Shown: piece after piece, positions 25,632 through 33,220 of the stretch
Position numbering within the stretch: the first letter of the stretch is position 1
How the letters are laid out: the number at the start of each line of letters is the position of its first letter
Source: JAWOFN01 sp046497505 [NCBI: bacterium]
GTDB taxonomy: Bacteria; Blakebacterota; Blakebacteria; Blakebacterales
Assembly: GCA_046497505.1 (NCBI GenBank)
Contig: JAWOFN010000010.1
Location: 1 to 60,345 of the forward strand
Direction: 5' to 3'
DNA length: 60,345 bases
Program-made: the position numbers and the translations under genes
Notes under the pieces: generated by a model
The model's database searches: none
The model's input: only the letters and a program-made list of their open reading frames with translations
Told to the model about the DNA's origin: nothing

Positions 25632-25904
25632 ATGACCAAGAAGGAGATCGTGGCAAAGGCAGCCGACTCGGCCGGTGTCTCCAAGACCAAGGCCGAATCG
25701 GTCATCAACGCCACGCTGGAAGAGATCACCAAAGCGCTGAAGAAGGGCAAGAAGGTCACCTTCGTGGGATTCGGCACCTTCTCGACCAGCGAGCGGAAGG
25801 CCCGGACCGGGCGCAACCCCCGCACCGGCGAGGAGATCCAGATCCCGGCCAGCACGGTGCCGAAGTTCAAGGCCGGCAAGACGCTGAAGGACTCGGTCAA
25901 CTAG
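25632..25904 (+). CDS. hup: HU-family nucleoid DNA-binding protein
   Basis: Dimeric DNA-bending nucleoid protein of 90 residues. MTKKEIVAKAADSAGVSKTKA gives the helical dimer base and VTFVGFGTFSTSERKARTGR leads into the beta-arm GRNPRTGEEIQIPAS. The C-terminus FKAGKTLKDSVN is standard. The conserved arm-tip residues (NP) that intercalate are present. ATG has GGAGG at nine bases. Single-gene unit with its own promoter and terminator. The organism therefore has HU in addition to the histone-fold protein at 9717. Confidence 0.95.
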   Translation: MTKKEIVAKAADSAGVSKTKAESVINATLEEITKALKKGKKVTFVGFGTFSTSERKARTGRNPRTGEEIQIPASTVPKFKAGKTLKDSVN

Positions 25905-25931
25905 CTCCCGTCCGAGAGCGGGTCTTCCGGA

Positions 25932-25990
25932 CGTCCTCATCCTGAGGACGCACCAGATGTCGTGCCCTCAGGGGACGGCTTGGTGTCCCC
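25932..25990 (+). other. Two hairpins in the hup 3' region
   Basis: CGTCCTCA-TCC-TGAGGACG (25932-25950) has eight pairs and GGGGAC...GTCCCC (25971-25990) six pairs with an eight-base loop. Neither has a T-run. They precede the real terminator and may act in mRNA stability. Confidence 0.4.
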
Positions 25991-26013
25991 CATCGAGGCA
26001 GTGATCCACGGGG

Positions 26014-26045
26014 AAGGAGCAGGCACATCGGGTCTGCTCCTTTTT
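26014..26045 (+). terminator. Rho-independent terminator of hup
   Basis: AAGGAGCAG (26014-26022) pairs with CTGCTCCTT (26034-26042), an 11-base loop between, and the T-run TTTTT runs through 26045. It closes the hup transcript about 110 bases after its stop. Confidence 0.8.
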
Positions 26046-26102
26046 CCTTCCCGGATCCGGGTGTCCCTTTCCTCCGCCGCTCTCAGCCGCTACATATAGG
26101 CC

Positions 26103-27356
26103 ATGCGCACCATCCTCTTCGAAGACGCCCAATGGCGCCGGCTGCTCCCCCTCACCGCGCTGAAGAGCACCCTGGCCCTTCGCTGCGGCATCCTCCCCCT
26201 GTGGGAACGGGCAGACCGGGCCCTGGAGGGGGGCCTGGACGGGCTGGCCTGCCGTCATGAGGCCGCAGCGGCCTGGCTCATCGACCTCCCCTCCAGGCCC
26301 CTCAACCCCGGCGGCACCGAACCGACCCTCTGGCTGAACGCCCGGGTCATCTGGACCTCCGAACGTCTGGACCAGGCCCGGCACCTTGAGCCAGGACGGT
26401 CCCTCACGGGTCCCCGGGGTGAACCGCTGGCCGCGGTGGCTGAGCTCGAGGCCGATACACCGGACCTCGGGCGGCGCATCGAAGAGGCGACCGAGACCAT
26501 GGGCGAAGCGGACTGGCCCGTACTGGGCACCTGGTACGACCTGCTGGCCCACAACCCGGCCGCCATCATCGACGATGCGGTCCTGCTGGGTCTCAAGACG
26601 GTCCCTGAGGTACCGGCGGGTGTACATCGGGTCGGGGAGTACGGTCTCTGGATGGGGGAGGGTGCGGTCATCATGCCTGGGAGTGTCCTGGATACCCGGG
26701 AGGGCCCCATCTTCCTGGACGAGGGAGCCGAAGTGATGGCGAACGCCTTCCTCCAGGGTCCCTGTTATGTGGGAAGGGATTCCCTGGTCCGGGTGGGATC
26801 GGTCCTCTACGAGGGGTGCAGTCTGGGACGGCGGTGCAAGGTGGGCGGAGAGCTGGAAGCGGTCCTCATGCAGGGCTTCGCCAACAAGCAGCACGGCGGA
26901 TATCTGGGGAACGCCGTGGTCGGGGAGTGGGTGAACCTGGGCGCCGGCACCAGCAACAGCGACTTGAAGAACACCTACGGTCCCGTGAGTACCACCGTGG
27001 ATGGTCGGGGCGAGGATACGGGCATGATCCACCTGGGCTGCTGCCTGGGAGATCATACCAAGACGGGCATAAACAGCATGCTCAACACCGGTACCGTCAC
27101 GGGTATCGCATGCAACCTCTACGGATCCGGCTTCCCCCCCGCCTGGGTCCCCGACTTCATCTGGGGACAGCCGGGCCGCTACACACTCCACCTCCTGGAC
27201 CGGGCGGTGGAGACCGCCGGCATCGTCATGGCCCGTCGAGACGTGGAGATGAACGGTGCCTACGAGGCCCTCATGCGGGGCTGGTACGAGGCCACCGCAT
27301 CCGACCGTGAGTCCTTCCTGGCCCGGCCCGGGAACCGCCCCGACCCGAAGAGATAG
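26103..27356 (+). CDS. GlmU-like putative sugar nucleotidyltransferase
   Basis: Protein of the GlmU-like family (TIGR03991 type) known from Bacteroidota and relatives. The N-terminus ILFEDAQWRRLLPLTALKST, RCGILPLWERA and LWLNARVIW is the diverged nucleotidyltransferase half. It lacks the usual GxGTRM pyrophosphorylase loop. The C-terminal half is a left-handed beta-helix of hexapeptide repeats (AVIMPGSVLDTREGPIFLDE through HTKTGINSMLNTGTVTG), as in acyltransferases. 417 residues, ATG 26103. Likely cytoplasmic and involved in amino-sugar nucleotide supply, but neither activity is assured. The EamA gene begins 11 bases downstream. Confidence 0.8.
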   Translation: MRTILFEDAQWRRLLPLTALKSTLALRCGILPLWERADRALEGGLDGLACRHEAAAAWLIDLPSRPLNPGGTEPTLWLNARVIWTSERLDQARHLEPGRSLTGPRGEPLAAVAELEADTPDLGRRIEEATETMGEADWPVLGTWYDLLAHNPAAIIDDAVLLGLKTVPEVPAGVHRVGEYGLWMGEGAVIMPGSVLDTREGPIFLDEGAEVMANAFLQGPCYVGRDSLVRVGSVLYEGCSLGRRCKVGGELEAVLMQGFANKQHGGYLGNAVVGEWVNLGAGTSNSDLKNTYGPVSTTVDGRGEDTGMIHLGCCLGDHTKTGINSMLNTGTVTGIACNLYGSGFPPAWVPDFIWGQPGRYTLHLLDRAVETAGIVMARRDVEMNGAYEALMRGWYEATASDRESFLARPGNRPDPKR

Positions 27357-27367
27357 GAAGCCAGCGG

Positions 27368-28258
27368 GTGAAGAAGAGTACCAAGGCGGACCTCGTCCTG
27401 GTCCTCGTCGTAAGCCTCTGGGGGACTTCCTTCGCCCTGGTGAAGGGGGCGCTTGATTACGTCACTCCTGCACTCTTCGTCCTCCTCCGATTCCTGATCG
27501 CGGGAGGGGTCTGGGGGGTCCTGTATCACCGCCGGCTGCGGGAGGTCCGGCCCGGGACCTGGTGGCGGGGCCTGGTGCTGGGAGCGGTCCTGGGGGGCGG
27601 GTTCATCATGCAGACCGCGGGGCTGGAACTGACCACCGCCAGCATGTCCGGTTTCATCACCGGTCTGAACGTGATCATCGTCCCCCTGCTGGTGGTCCTC
27701 CTCGAGCGGCGCCTGCCCCGGTGGACCGCCATGCTGGGGGTGGCTCTCTGCACCGTGGGTCTATGGGTGATGACGGCCCCGGAGGGGGCGGGGCTGAACA
27801 CGGGTGATGTGCTGACCATCGGGTGTGCCTTCCTCTTCGCCCTCTATATCGTGCTGGTCGAGATATTCACCGGCGAAGAAGGCTACGACAGCAGGGCCCT
27901 CGCCCTCATCCAGGTCTTCGGTGTCTTCCTCGTCACGCTCCCCGCGCTCCCCCTCCTCGAGGTACCCCGAGTCCACTTCACCTGGGCCTTCACCTGGCGC
28001 TGGATCGTACTGGGGACCATGGCGGCGGTGACCCTGGCCCTGCAGCTCCACTGGCAGCGTTTCATCACCGCCACCCGGGCCGCCATCATCTTCACGCTGG
28101 AGCCTCCACTCGCAGCGCTGTTCGCCTTCATGCTGCTCGGTGAGATCCTTGTCCCGGCCGCCTACGCCGGCGGCGCACTCATCTTCCTGGGCATGCTGGT
28201 GGCGGAGGGTGGGGCGCGACTGTTCCCTGCCGGGCGCGCCGGGGGCGACTTGGCTTGA
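27368..28258 (+). CDS. EamA/DMT-family membrane transporter
   Basis: Ten predicted transmembrane helices in two EamA repeats of five. The first starts LVLVLVVSLWGTSFALVKGA with the family's early Trp-Gly-Ser/Thr motif; the second begins about residue 150 (TIGCAFLFALYIVLVEIF). ALIFTLEP-like sequence AAIIFTLEPPLAALFAFMLL near residue 245 is the signature of the second repeat. 296 residues, GTG start at 27368. Substrate cannot be read from the sequence; members export amino acids, sugars or metabolites. Its last codons overlap the -35 of the pyr promoter. Confidence 0.88.
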   Translation: MKKSTKADLVLVLVVSLWGTSFALVKGALDYVTPALFVLLRFLIAGGVWGVLYHRRLREVRPGTWWRGLVLGAVLGGGFIMQTAGLELTTASMSGFITGLNVIIVPLLVVLLERRLPRWTAMLGVALCTVGLWVMTAPEGAGLNTGDVLTIGCAFLFALYIVLVEIFTGEEGYDSRALALIQVFGVFLVTLPALPLLEVPRVHFTWAFTWRWIVLGTMAAVTLALQLHWQRFITATRAAIIFTLEPPLAALFAFMLLGEILVPAAYAGGALIFLGMLVAEGGARLFPAGRAGGDLA

Positions 28259-28283
28259 CCGGGCGGAGGTGAGTTCATAGAGT
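28255..28283 (+). promoter_or_regulatory. Promoter of the pyr operon
   Basis: TTGACC (28255-28260), 17-base spacer, TAGAGT (28278-28283). Transcription from about 28290 would give a ~120-base leader before pyrR containing the terminator at 28328-28363. Confidence 0.55.
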
Positions 28284-28327
28284 GGGAAACGATGCGACAC
28301 CGAGGCCCGACATAAGGCCGCGACACC

Positions 28328-28363
28328 GACCTCCCGCCCACCGTGGCGCGGAGGTCCTTTTTT
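28328..28363 (+). terminator. Terminator in the pyr leader (probable attenuator)
   Basis: GACCTCC (28328-28334) pairs with GGAGGTC (28350-28356); inside it CGCC pairs with GGCG with one bulged C. A CTTTTTT tail follows. It lies between the promoter and the pyrR start, only 51 bases before the ATG. Because pyrR encodes the UMP-sensing attenuation protein, premature termination controlled by PyrR is the natural reading. A GAGG/GGCC-containing segment at about 28302-28318 may be part of the alternative fold, but a canonical PyrR-binding loop was not recognised with certainty. Confidence 0.6.
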
Positions 28364-28413
28364 ATCTGGACCGGCCCCCGCCCGAGGCTGCCGACCCGAG
28401 CCGACGAGCAGCG

Positions 28414-28974
28414 ATGACCGCGAAACGCAGTTCCCGCAAGCGCTCCACCATCATGGATTCAGGGCAGCTGGAGCGGGCCCTTGCCCGCATGGCCCACCAG
28501 ATCATCGAGGCCACCGAGGGCGCGAAGGACCTCGCCCTGGTAGGGATGCAGACCCGGGGTGTGGACCTGGCCCTTCGCCTGGCCCGCCTCATCAAGGCGA
28601 GCGCCGACCGTGAGATCCCGGTGGGCGTGCTGGACGTGACCCTCTACCGGGACGACTTCCGCAACCGGGGGAAGACCCCCGAGGTGCGGCCCTCCGATAT
28701 CCCCTACGAAGTGGACGGGAAGATCCTCATCCTGGTAGACGATGTCCTCTTCACCGGCCGCACGGTCCGCGCGGCTCTGGACTGCCTGATGGATTACGGA
28801 CGCCCGAGGGCGATCCGCCTGGCCGTACTCATCGACCGCGGACATCGCGAACTGCCCATCCGTCCCGACTTCACGGGGCAGGAGGTCAAGACCGCCGAGG
28901 GCGAGGAGATCCTGGTCCGGGTCCTCGAGCACGACGATGAGGACGCCGTCTACCTCGTGGAAGCGCCCGAATAG
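28414..28974 (+). CDS. pyrR: Bifunctional pyr operon regulator / uracil phosphoribosyltransferase PyrR
   Basis: Type I phosphoribosyltransferase fold that binds pyr mRNA in response to UMP and has weak UPRTase activity. The PRPP loop ILVDDVLFTGRTVRAALD is at about 107-124. GMQTRGVDLA gives the pyrophosphate loop. VTLYRDDFRNRG and RELPIRPDFTGQEVKT are PyrR-typical. 186 residues from ATG 28414; the frame is open upstream but those residues are not family-like and would run through the leader terminator. First gene of pyrR-pyrB-pyrC. Confidence 0.93.
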   Translation: MTAKRSSRKRSTIMDSGQLERALARMAHQIIEATEGAKDLALVGMQTRGVDLALRLARLIKASADREIPVGVLDVTLYRDDFRNRGKTPEVRPSDIPYEVDGKILILVDDVLFTGRTVRAALDCLMDYGRPRAIRLAVLIDRGHRELPIRPDFTGQEVKTAEGEEILVRVLEHDDEDAVYLVEAPE

Positions 28975-29050
28975 CCATACAGCGCGGCGGGTCCGGGCCG
29001 CCCCCCGCGGCGTCCCCGACCGCCGGCACGCCATCCGACGGAGAGATCAC

Positions 29051-30001
29051 GTGAGTGCGAAGCAGCTTACCATCGAGCACCTCGCAGGGCTTGAAGGGGT
29101 CCCGGCAGCCGACATCGAGCTGCTGCTGGACACTGCCGAGTCCTTCCGCGAGGTACTCGAACGCCCGGTCAAGAAGGTCCCGACCCTCACCGGCGTGACG
29201 GTCCTCAACTTCTTCTACGAACCCTCCACCCGGACGAAGATGTCCTTCGAGCTGGCCGAGAAGCGGCTGTCGGCCGAGGTCGTCAGCTTCGCCACTTCCA
29301 CCTCCAGCGTATCGAAGGGGGAGACCCTCAAGGACACGATCCGGAACATCGAAGCCATGAAGATCGACATGGTCGTGGTCCGGCACAAGCACACCGGGGT
29401 GCCGGACTACCTGGCCCGGGTCACCGACGCGGTGATCCTCAACGCCGGGGACGGGGCCCACGAGCACCCCACCCAGGGACTGCTCGACATGCTCACCATC
29501 CGCCAGGCCGCGAAGAAGCCCTTCAAGGACCTGCGCGTCCTGCTGGTCGGCGATGTCCGCCACAGCCGGGTGATCCGGAGCAACATCTGGGGCCTGAAGA
29601 CCCTGGGGGCCTCGGTGGCCCTCTGCGGTCCGCCGACCCTGCTCCCCCACGGTGTGGATGCCTTCGACGTGGACGTCTATCACGACTTCGATGAGGCCCT
29701 GGAAGGGGCGGACGTGGTGAACGTCATGCGGATCCAGCTCGAGCGGCAGGAGGGAGGGCTCTTCCCCTCCCTCAGGGAGTACAACCGTCTCTTCGGCCTC
29801 ACGAAGGAGCGGCTGCGCCGGGCGAAGAAGGACCTGGTGGTCATGCATCCCGGTCCCATGAACCGGGGCGTGGAGATCGATACCGAGGTGGCCGACGGCG
29901 AACAGTCGGTCATCCTCAGGCAGGTCACCAACGGCGTGGCGGTCCGGATGGCCGCCCTGGTGCTCCTGGCTCCCCAGAAGACCCCTAAGCAGGACGGATA
30001 G
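29051..30001 (+). CDS. pyrB: Aspartate carbamoyltransferase catalytic subunit
   Basis: Carbamoyl phosphate + aspartate to carbamoyl aspartate, the committed pyrimidine step. STRTKMSF (59-66) is the carbamoyl-phosphate loop, SKGETLKDT the 80s loop donating Ser/Lys across subunits, and HPTQ (139-142) the second phosphate site. HPGPMNRGVEI near the C-terminus is also diagnostic. 316 residues; GTG 29051 has GGAGAG at the right distance. No pyrI is adjacent, so probably the unregulated or DHOase-associated form. pyrC follows after four bases. Confidence 0.95.
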   Translation: MSAKQLTIEHLAGLEGVPAADIELLLDTAESFREVLERPVKKVPTLTGVTVLNFFYEPSTRTKMSFELAEKRLSAEVVSFATSTSSVSKGETLKDTIRNIEAMKIDMVVVRHKHTGVPDYLARVTDAVILNAGDGAHEHPTQGLLDMLTIRQAAKKPFKDLRVLLVGDVRHSRVIRSNIWGLKTLGASVALCGPPTLLPHGVDAFDVDVYHDFDEALEGADVVNVMRIQLERQEGGLFPSLREYNRLFGLTKERLRRAKKDLVVMHPGPMNRGVEIDTEVADGEQSVILRQVTNGVAVRMAALVLLAPQKTPKQDG

Positions 30002-30005
30002 AACC

Positions 30006-31292
30006 GTGGCAGGGATCCTCATCAAGGGCGGACGGGTCATCGATCCGTCCCAGGACATCGACAAGGTCACCGACGTGGTGGTGGAGGGCGGCCGCATCGA
30101 GGACCTCTCGAAGGTGGGCAAGGATGCCCAGGCGAACTACAAGACCGTCATCGATGCCTCGGGCCAGGTGGTCTGCCCCGGACTCATCGACCTCCACGTG
30201 CACTTCCGGGAGCCGGGCGAGGAGCACAAGGAGGACATCACCAGCGGGGTGGCGTCCGCCGCCGCCGGCGGGTTCACCGCCGTGGCGTGCATGCCGAACA
30301 CCAGGCCCCCCCTGGACGATCCCGGCCGTGTCCGCCGGCTGGTGGAGCGGGGCGAGGAGGAGCGCTTCAACGTCTGGCCCATCCCCGCCGTGAGCATGGA
30401 GCGGGAGGGGAAGGCCCTCACCGAGATGGCCGAGCTGGTAGACCTGGGCGCGGTGGGCTTCAGCGACGACGGCTCGCCGGTCTGGGACGCCCACCTCATG
30501 CGCACCGCCCTGGAGTACTCGAAGATGCTGGGCGTGCCGATCATCGAGCACGCCGAGGACACCCACCTCACCGTGCTGGGCAACATGCACGAGGGGAAGG
30601 CCTCGGCCATCCTGGGCGTGCGGGGCATGCCGGGCATCGCCGAGGACGTGGTGGTTGCCAGGGACATCATCCTGGCCGAGTACACCGGCGGGCACGTGCA
30701 CATCGCCCACCTCTCCACCGCGGCCAGCCTCGAGCTGGTCCGGGCCGCCAAGAAGCGAGGTGTGCGGGTGAGCTGCGAGGTCACCCCCCACCACCTCACC
30801 CTCACAGACGATGACGTTCGGGAGTCCGGCCTGGACACCCACTTCAAGATGTCGCCACCGCTGCGGTCGGCCGAGGACGTGAAGGCCCTCCGGAAGGGGC
30901 TGACGGATGGCACGGTGGACTTCATCGCCACCGACCACGCCCCCCATCACCTGGACGACAAGGACACCACCTTCGAAGATGCCGCCTTCGGCATCGTGGG
31001 CCTGGAGACCGCGCTCTCGGTGGTCCTCACCGACCTGGTGGAACCGGGGGTCATCGACCTGCCCACGGCCATCGACCTGATGAGCACCCGGGCGGCCGAG
31101 ACCTTCGGCATCGACGCCGGCACGCTCCACCCGGGCTCGGAGGCGAACATCACGATCTTCGACCCGAAGGCGGAGTGGACCGTGGACCCGGAGGCCTTTC
31201 GCTCCAAGAGCCGCAACACCCCCTGGAAGGGGCGGGGGCTGAAGGGCCGGGTCACCGGCCTGTTCGTGAAGGGGCGGCGGTTCAAGATCTAG
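30006..31292 (+). CDS. pyrC: Dihydroorotase (class I)
   Basis: Zinc amidohydrolase closing carbamoyl aspartate to dihydroorotate. Metal ligands: DLHVHFREPG (H64, H66), IIEHAED, HIAHLST and FIATDHAPHH; the conserved aspartate is in the last. MPNTRPPLDD is the substrate loop. 428 residues, type I length, GTG start four bases after pyrB, consistent with the non-catalytic or active DHOase that pairs with ATCase. Its end overlaps the convergent lipoprotein gene by 11 bases. Confidence 0.95.
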   Translation: MAGILIKGGRVIDPSQDIDKVTDVVVEGGRIEDLSKVGKDAQANYKTVIDASGQVVCPGLIDLHVHFREPGEEHKEDITSGVASAAAGGFTAVACMPNTRPPLDDPGRVRRLVERGEEERFNVWPIPAVSMEREGKALTEMAELVDLGAVGFSDDGSPVWDAHLMRTALEYSKMLGVPIIEHAEDTHLTVLGNMHEGKASAILGVRGMPGIAEDVVVARDIILAEYTGGHVHIAHLSTAASLELVRAAKKRGVRVSCEVTPHHLTLTDDDVRESGLDTHFKMSPPLRSAEDVKALRKGLTDGTVDFIATDHAPHHLDDKDTTFEDAAFGIVGLETALSVVLTDLVEPGVIDLPTAIDLMSTRAAETFGIDAGTLHPGSEANITIFDPKAEWTVDPEAFRSKSRNTPWKGRGLKGRVTGLFVKGRRFKI

Positions 31293-31893
31293 GAGCGGGC
31301 CCTTCCCCCGCTCCATCGGCGCGTCCGAGGGTGGTGAAGGTGTAGACCAGGCCGACACCTCGGTTGCGGGCTCCGTTCCGTCCCGCCTGCCCCATCGGAC
31401 CGCCCTGGCCGCCGTGGCCGCCATGCATCCCGGAGCCAGGTCCCTGACCTGCCATGGTACCGTTCCACTGGCCGCCGCTGTGCTGCTGGGCGGGGGTCAT
31501 GTCCACCGGACGGCCGGAGCCGTCCCGCAGCCCGCCCCCGACATTGAGCGTGTAGGTGGTGGCGGACCTCAGTGCTTCCACCGGTGTCACGGTGAGCACC
31601 GTGCCGTCCTCGCTCCAGGCGTAGGTCATCTCGACCACCGGGCCCTCCAGGTCCCCCTCGTGGAGGGTCACCTGGGGCTCACAGCTCGCCGGGTCCATGC
31701 GCCGGTCGAAGGTCAGCACGATCGGATCGGTCGGGCTGACGGCTTCGATACCGTCCTGGGGACTCACGGAGAGCAGGGCAGCGGTATCCTCCATCCCGGT
31801 CGGGGATCGGTCGCTGGAACACGCACCCAGGAGGATCGCGGGAACGAGCACGATGAGCATCGTGCGGAGGGTCCTGTTCGTTCGGACAGACAT
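31282..31893 (-). CDS. Lipoprotein with Big_5 Ig-like domain and Gly/His/Met-rich insert
   Basis: Signal peptide II with lipobox LLGAC (cysteine at 25). Residues 40-140 match a bacterial Ig-like Big_5 domain: VSPQDGIEAVSPTDPIVLTF, RRMDPAS, WSEDGTVLTVTPVEALRSAT, TYTLNVGGGLRDGSGRP. Before the expected last strand LVYTFTT (about 188) the domain is interrupted by ~45 residues rich in Gly, His, Met and Gln (GMHGGHGGQGGPMGQAG). This insert could bind metal such as copper, but that is only suggested by composition. 203 residues, convergent with pyrC. Outer- or inner-membrane anchored. Confidence 0.75.
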   Translation of the reverse strand: MSVRTNRTLRTMLIVLVPAILLGACSSDRSPTGMEDTAALLSVSPQDGIEAVSPTDPIVLTFDRRMDPASCEPQVTLHEGDLEGPVVEMTYAWSEDGTVLTVTPVEALRSATTYTLNVGGGLRDGSGRPVDMTPAQQHSGGQWNGTMAGQGPGSGMHGGHGGQGGPMGQAGRNGARNRGVGLVYTFTTLGRADGAGEGPAPRS

Positions 31894-32016
31894 CTCGTTC
31901 TCCCTTCAGAGGTTGGTTTCGTACCCCTGTCTGCCTCTGCGACCCCGCCGGGAGGCGAGCCCCTTTGACCTAATTCCAAAATTCAGAGAGTTATGGAACA
32001 AAGGACGGTCTCGGTC

Positions 32017-32060
32017 TTGACCTGCTGCGAGCGTCGAAGATAGACTAGTCGCAGACTAGT
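32017..32060 (+). promoter_or_regulatory. Promoter and operator repeats of the first toxin-antitoxin pair
   Basis: TTGACC (32017-32022), 18-base spacer, TAGACT (32041-32046). Overlapping the -10 are two direct copies of AGACTAGT (32042-32049, 32053-32060), each holding the palindrome ACTAGT, three bases apart. Antitoxins of the Phd/YefM type repress their own operons through such repeats. GGAGG precedes the ATG by seven bases. Confidence 0.6.
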
Positions 32061-32074
32061 ACGAAAGGAGGGGC

Positions 32075-32332
32075 ATGGTGGCGAGGGAAGGCAGGACGGT
32101 CGGCTCGTATGAGGCCAGGACCCACTTCTCGGAACTGATCGAAGAGGTCGAGGCGGGCGGGGAGATCACCATCACGCGGCACGGCACCCCTGTCGCCCGA
32201 TTGGTGCCCGTGGATACGGAGCCGACCCGGGAAGTCCGGGAGCGGGCCATCGAAGCATGGAGGAACGTCTCGGAGGATATCTCGCTCGGGAACCTCGACC
32301 TGAAGGAACTCATCCAGAAGGGCCGGTCGTGA
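32075..32332 (+). CDS. Type II antitoxin, Phd/YefM family
   Basis: 85-residue DNA-binding antitoxin. The N-terminal VGSYEARTHFSELIEEVEAG and EITITRHGTPVARLVPV are the Phd/YefM dimer and DNA-binding fold. The C-terminal helical part (ERAIEAWRNVSEDISLG) would wrap around the toxin. The gene overlaps the PIN-domain toxin by four bases. Expected to repress its own promoter, where two AGACTAGT repeats sit. Confidence 0.88.
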   Translation: MVAREGRTVGSYEARTHFSELIEEVEAGGEITITRHGTPVARLVPVDTEPTREVRERAIEAWRNVSEDISLGNLDLKELIQKGRS

Positions 32333-32745
32333 GCGTCTCCTTCGTCCTGGATGCCTCCGTGACCCTATCCTGGTGCTTTCAGGATGAGGCTACCGAGGAG
32401 ACCCGCCGTATCCTCGATCGAATGGTGGTCGAGGCGGCCGTCGTTCCCGGGCTCTGGTCCCTGGAAGTCGTCAACGTACTGGCACTGGCAGAGCGTGCCG
32501 ACCGGATCGAACCGGCTCAGACCGCAACGTTCATCGAACTGCTCAGGACACTGCGGATCGAGGTGGAGGAGATATTCCCCGGTTCCGCATTCGACCGGCT
32601 CCTTGAGCTCTGCAGAAAGCACGCCCTGACGAGCTATGACGCGGCGTATCTGGACTTGGCACTGCGACGGAATCTGCCGCTGGCCTCGCTCGACGAGAGG
32701 CTGCGACGGGTGGCTGGCTCCCTCGGCATCGAGGTGCTGGGCTAA
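32329..32745 (+). CDS. PIN-domain ribonuclease toxin
   Basis: 138-residue PIN-fold toxin. VLDASVTLSWCFQDE holds the first acidic residue (D9), LWSLEVVNVLALAERAD the second (E in SLEV), and LTSYDAAYLDLALRRNLPLAS the third and fourth (D in SYDAAYLDLA). Such enzymes cleave tRNA or rRNA at specific sites; the target is unknown. Start GTG at 32329 overlaps the antitoxin stop (GTGA). It is the ...SYDAAYLELA type of PIN protein, different from the VapC at 33217. Confidence 0.87.
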   Translation: MSVSFVLDASVTLSWCFQDEATEETRRILDRMVVEAAVVPGLWSLEVVNVLALAERADRIEPAQTATFIELLRTLRIEVEEIFPGSAFDRLLELCRKHALTSYDAAYLDLALRRNLPLASLDERLRRVAGSLGIEVLG

Positions 32746-32820
32746 CGCGGCTGTCCCCCGCACCGTGGTTCTGGCAGCGTGTGGCGAGATGACCCGGCGC
32801 CGCGGATCCTTACTCCCCAT

Positions 32821-32852
32821 GGTCGCAGGTTCGAATCCTGCCCCCGCTACCA
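32821..32852 (+). pseudogene. tRNA 3'-end remnant (possible attachment-site scar)
   Basis: The 32 bases contain a perfect T-arm (GCAGG-TTCGAAT-CCTGC, 32825-32841), a 3' acceptor strand CCCCGCT, discriminator A and CCA (32850-32852). It resembles the 3' end of initiator tRNA(Met). The 5' acceptor strand AGCGGGG, D-arm and a valid anticodon arm are absent in the preceding 100 bases, so no complete tRNA is encoded. Such 3' fragments are left where an element integrates into a tRNA gene. It lies exactly between the two toxin-antitoxin pairs. Confidence 0.6.
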
Positions 32853-32904
32853 ATCTTCAGAGTGACCCTCCCTGCTGCCTGTCAGGTCAGCCTGGCACGC
32901 CCAA

Positions 32905-32931
32905 CATACATCAATGTATGATGTATACATC
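32905..32931. promoter_or_regulatory. Operator-like palindromes of the second toxin-antitoxin pair
   Basis: CATACAT-CA-ATGTATG (32905-32920) is an inverted repeat and GATGTATACATC (32920-32931) a perfect 12-bp palindrome sharing one base with it. They contain TATGAT at 32917-32922 as possible -10. Ribbon-helix-helix antitoxins bind such repeats to repress their operon; the antitoxin start is 29 bases on. Confidence 0.55.
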
Positions 32932-32959
32932 AACACGTTGACTCTTCGGGAGGCAGCCT

Positions 32960-33220
32960 GTGCGCAGAACGCAGATATATCTCACAGAGGAGGAGCGAGA
33001 AGCCTTGCGGCTGCTTTCGGAGCGGGAAGGCCGTCCCATGAGTGAACTCATCAGGGAGGCGGTGGATCGATACATCGCTCGCAGGTCCGCGTCCACCCGG
33101 GAGGAGGCTCTCCGCAATGCTCGGGGGATCTGGCGCGACCGGGACGACTTGCCCGACTTCGAACGGCTGCGTGCGGAGTTCGACCGGCTCCCGCTTGATC
33201 ACAGGGAGGGTGAAGGATGA
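32960..33220 (+). CDS. Ribbon-helix-helix antitoxin (VapB-type)
   Basis: 86-residue protein beginning RRTQIYLTEEEREALRLLSE, the beta-strand/helix of the ribbon-helix-helix fold, then GRPMSELIREAVDRYIARR for the second helix. The C-terminal acidic tail (RDDLPDFERLRAEF) would bind the toxin. GTG start at 32960 with GGGAGG at six bases. Overlaps vapC by four bases (ATGA). Confidence 0.85.
   Translation: MRRTQIYLTEEEREALRLLSEREGRPMSELIREAVDRYIARRSASTREEALRNARGIWRDRDDLPDFERLRAEFDRLPLDHREGEG

Noticed and set aside
32745-32860. A complete tRNA gene between the toxin-antitoxin pairs
   Set aside because: T-arm, acceptor 3' strand and CCA are present, but no matching 5' acceptor strand, D-arm or five-pair anticodon stem could be found upstream.
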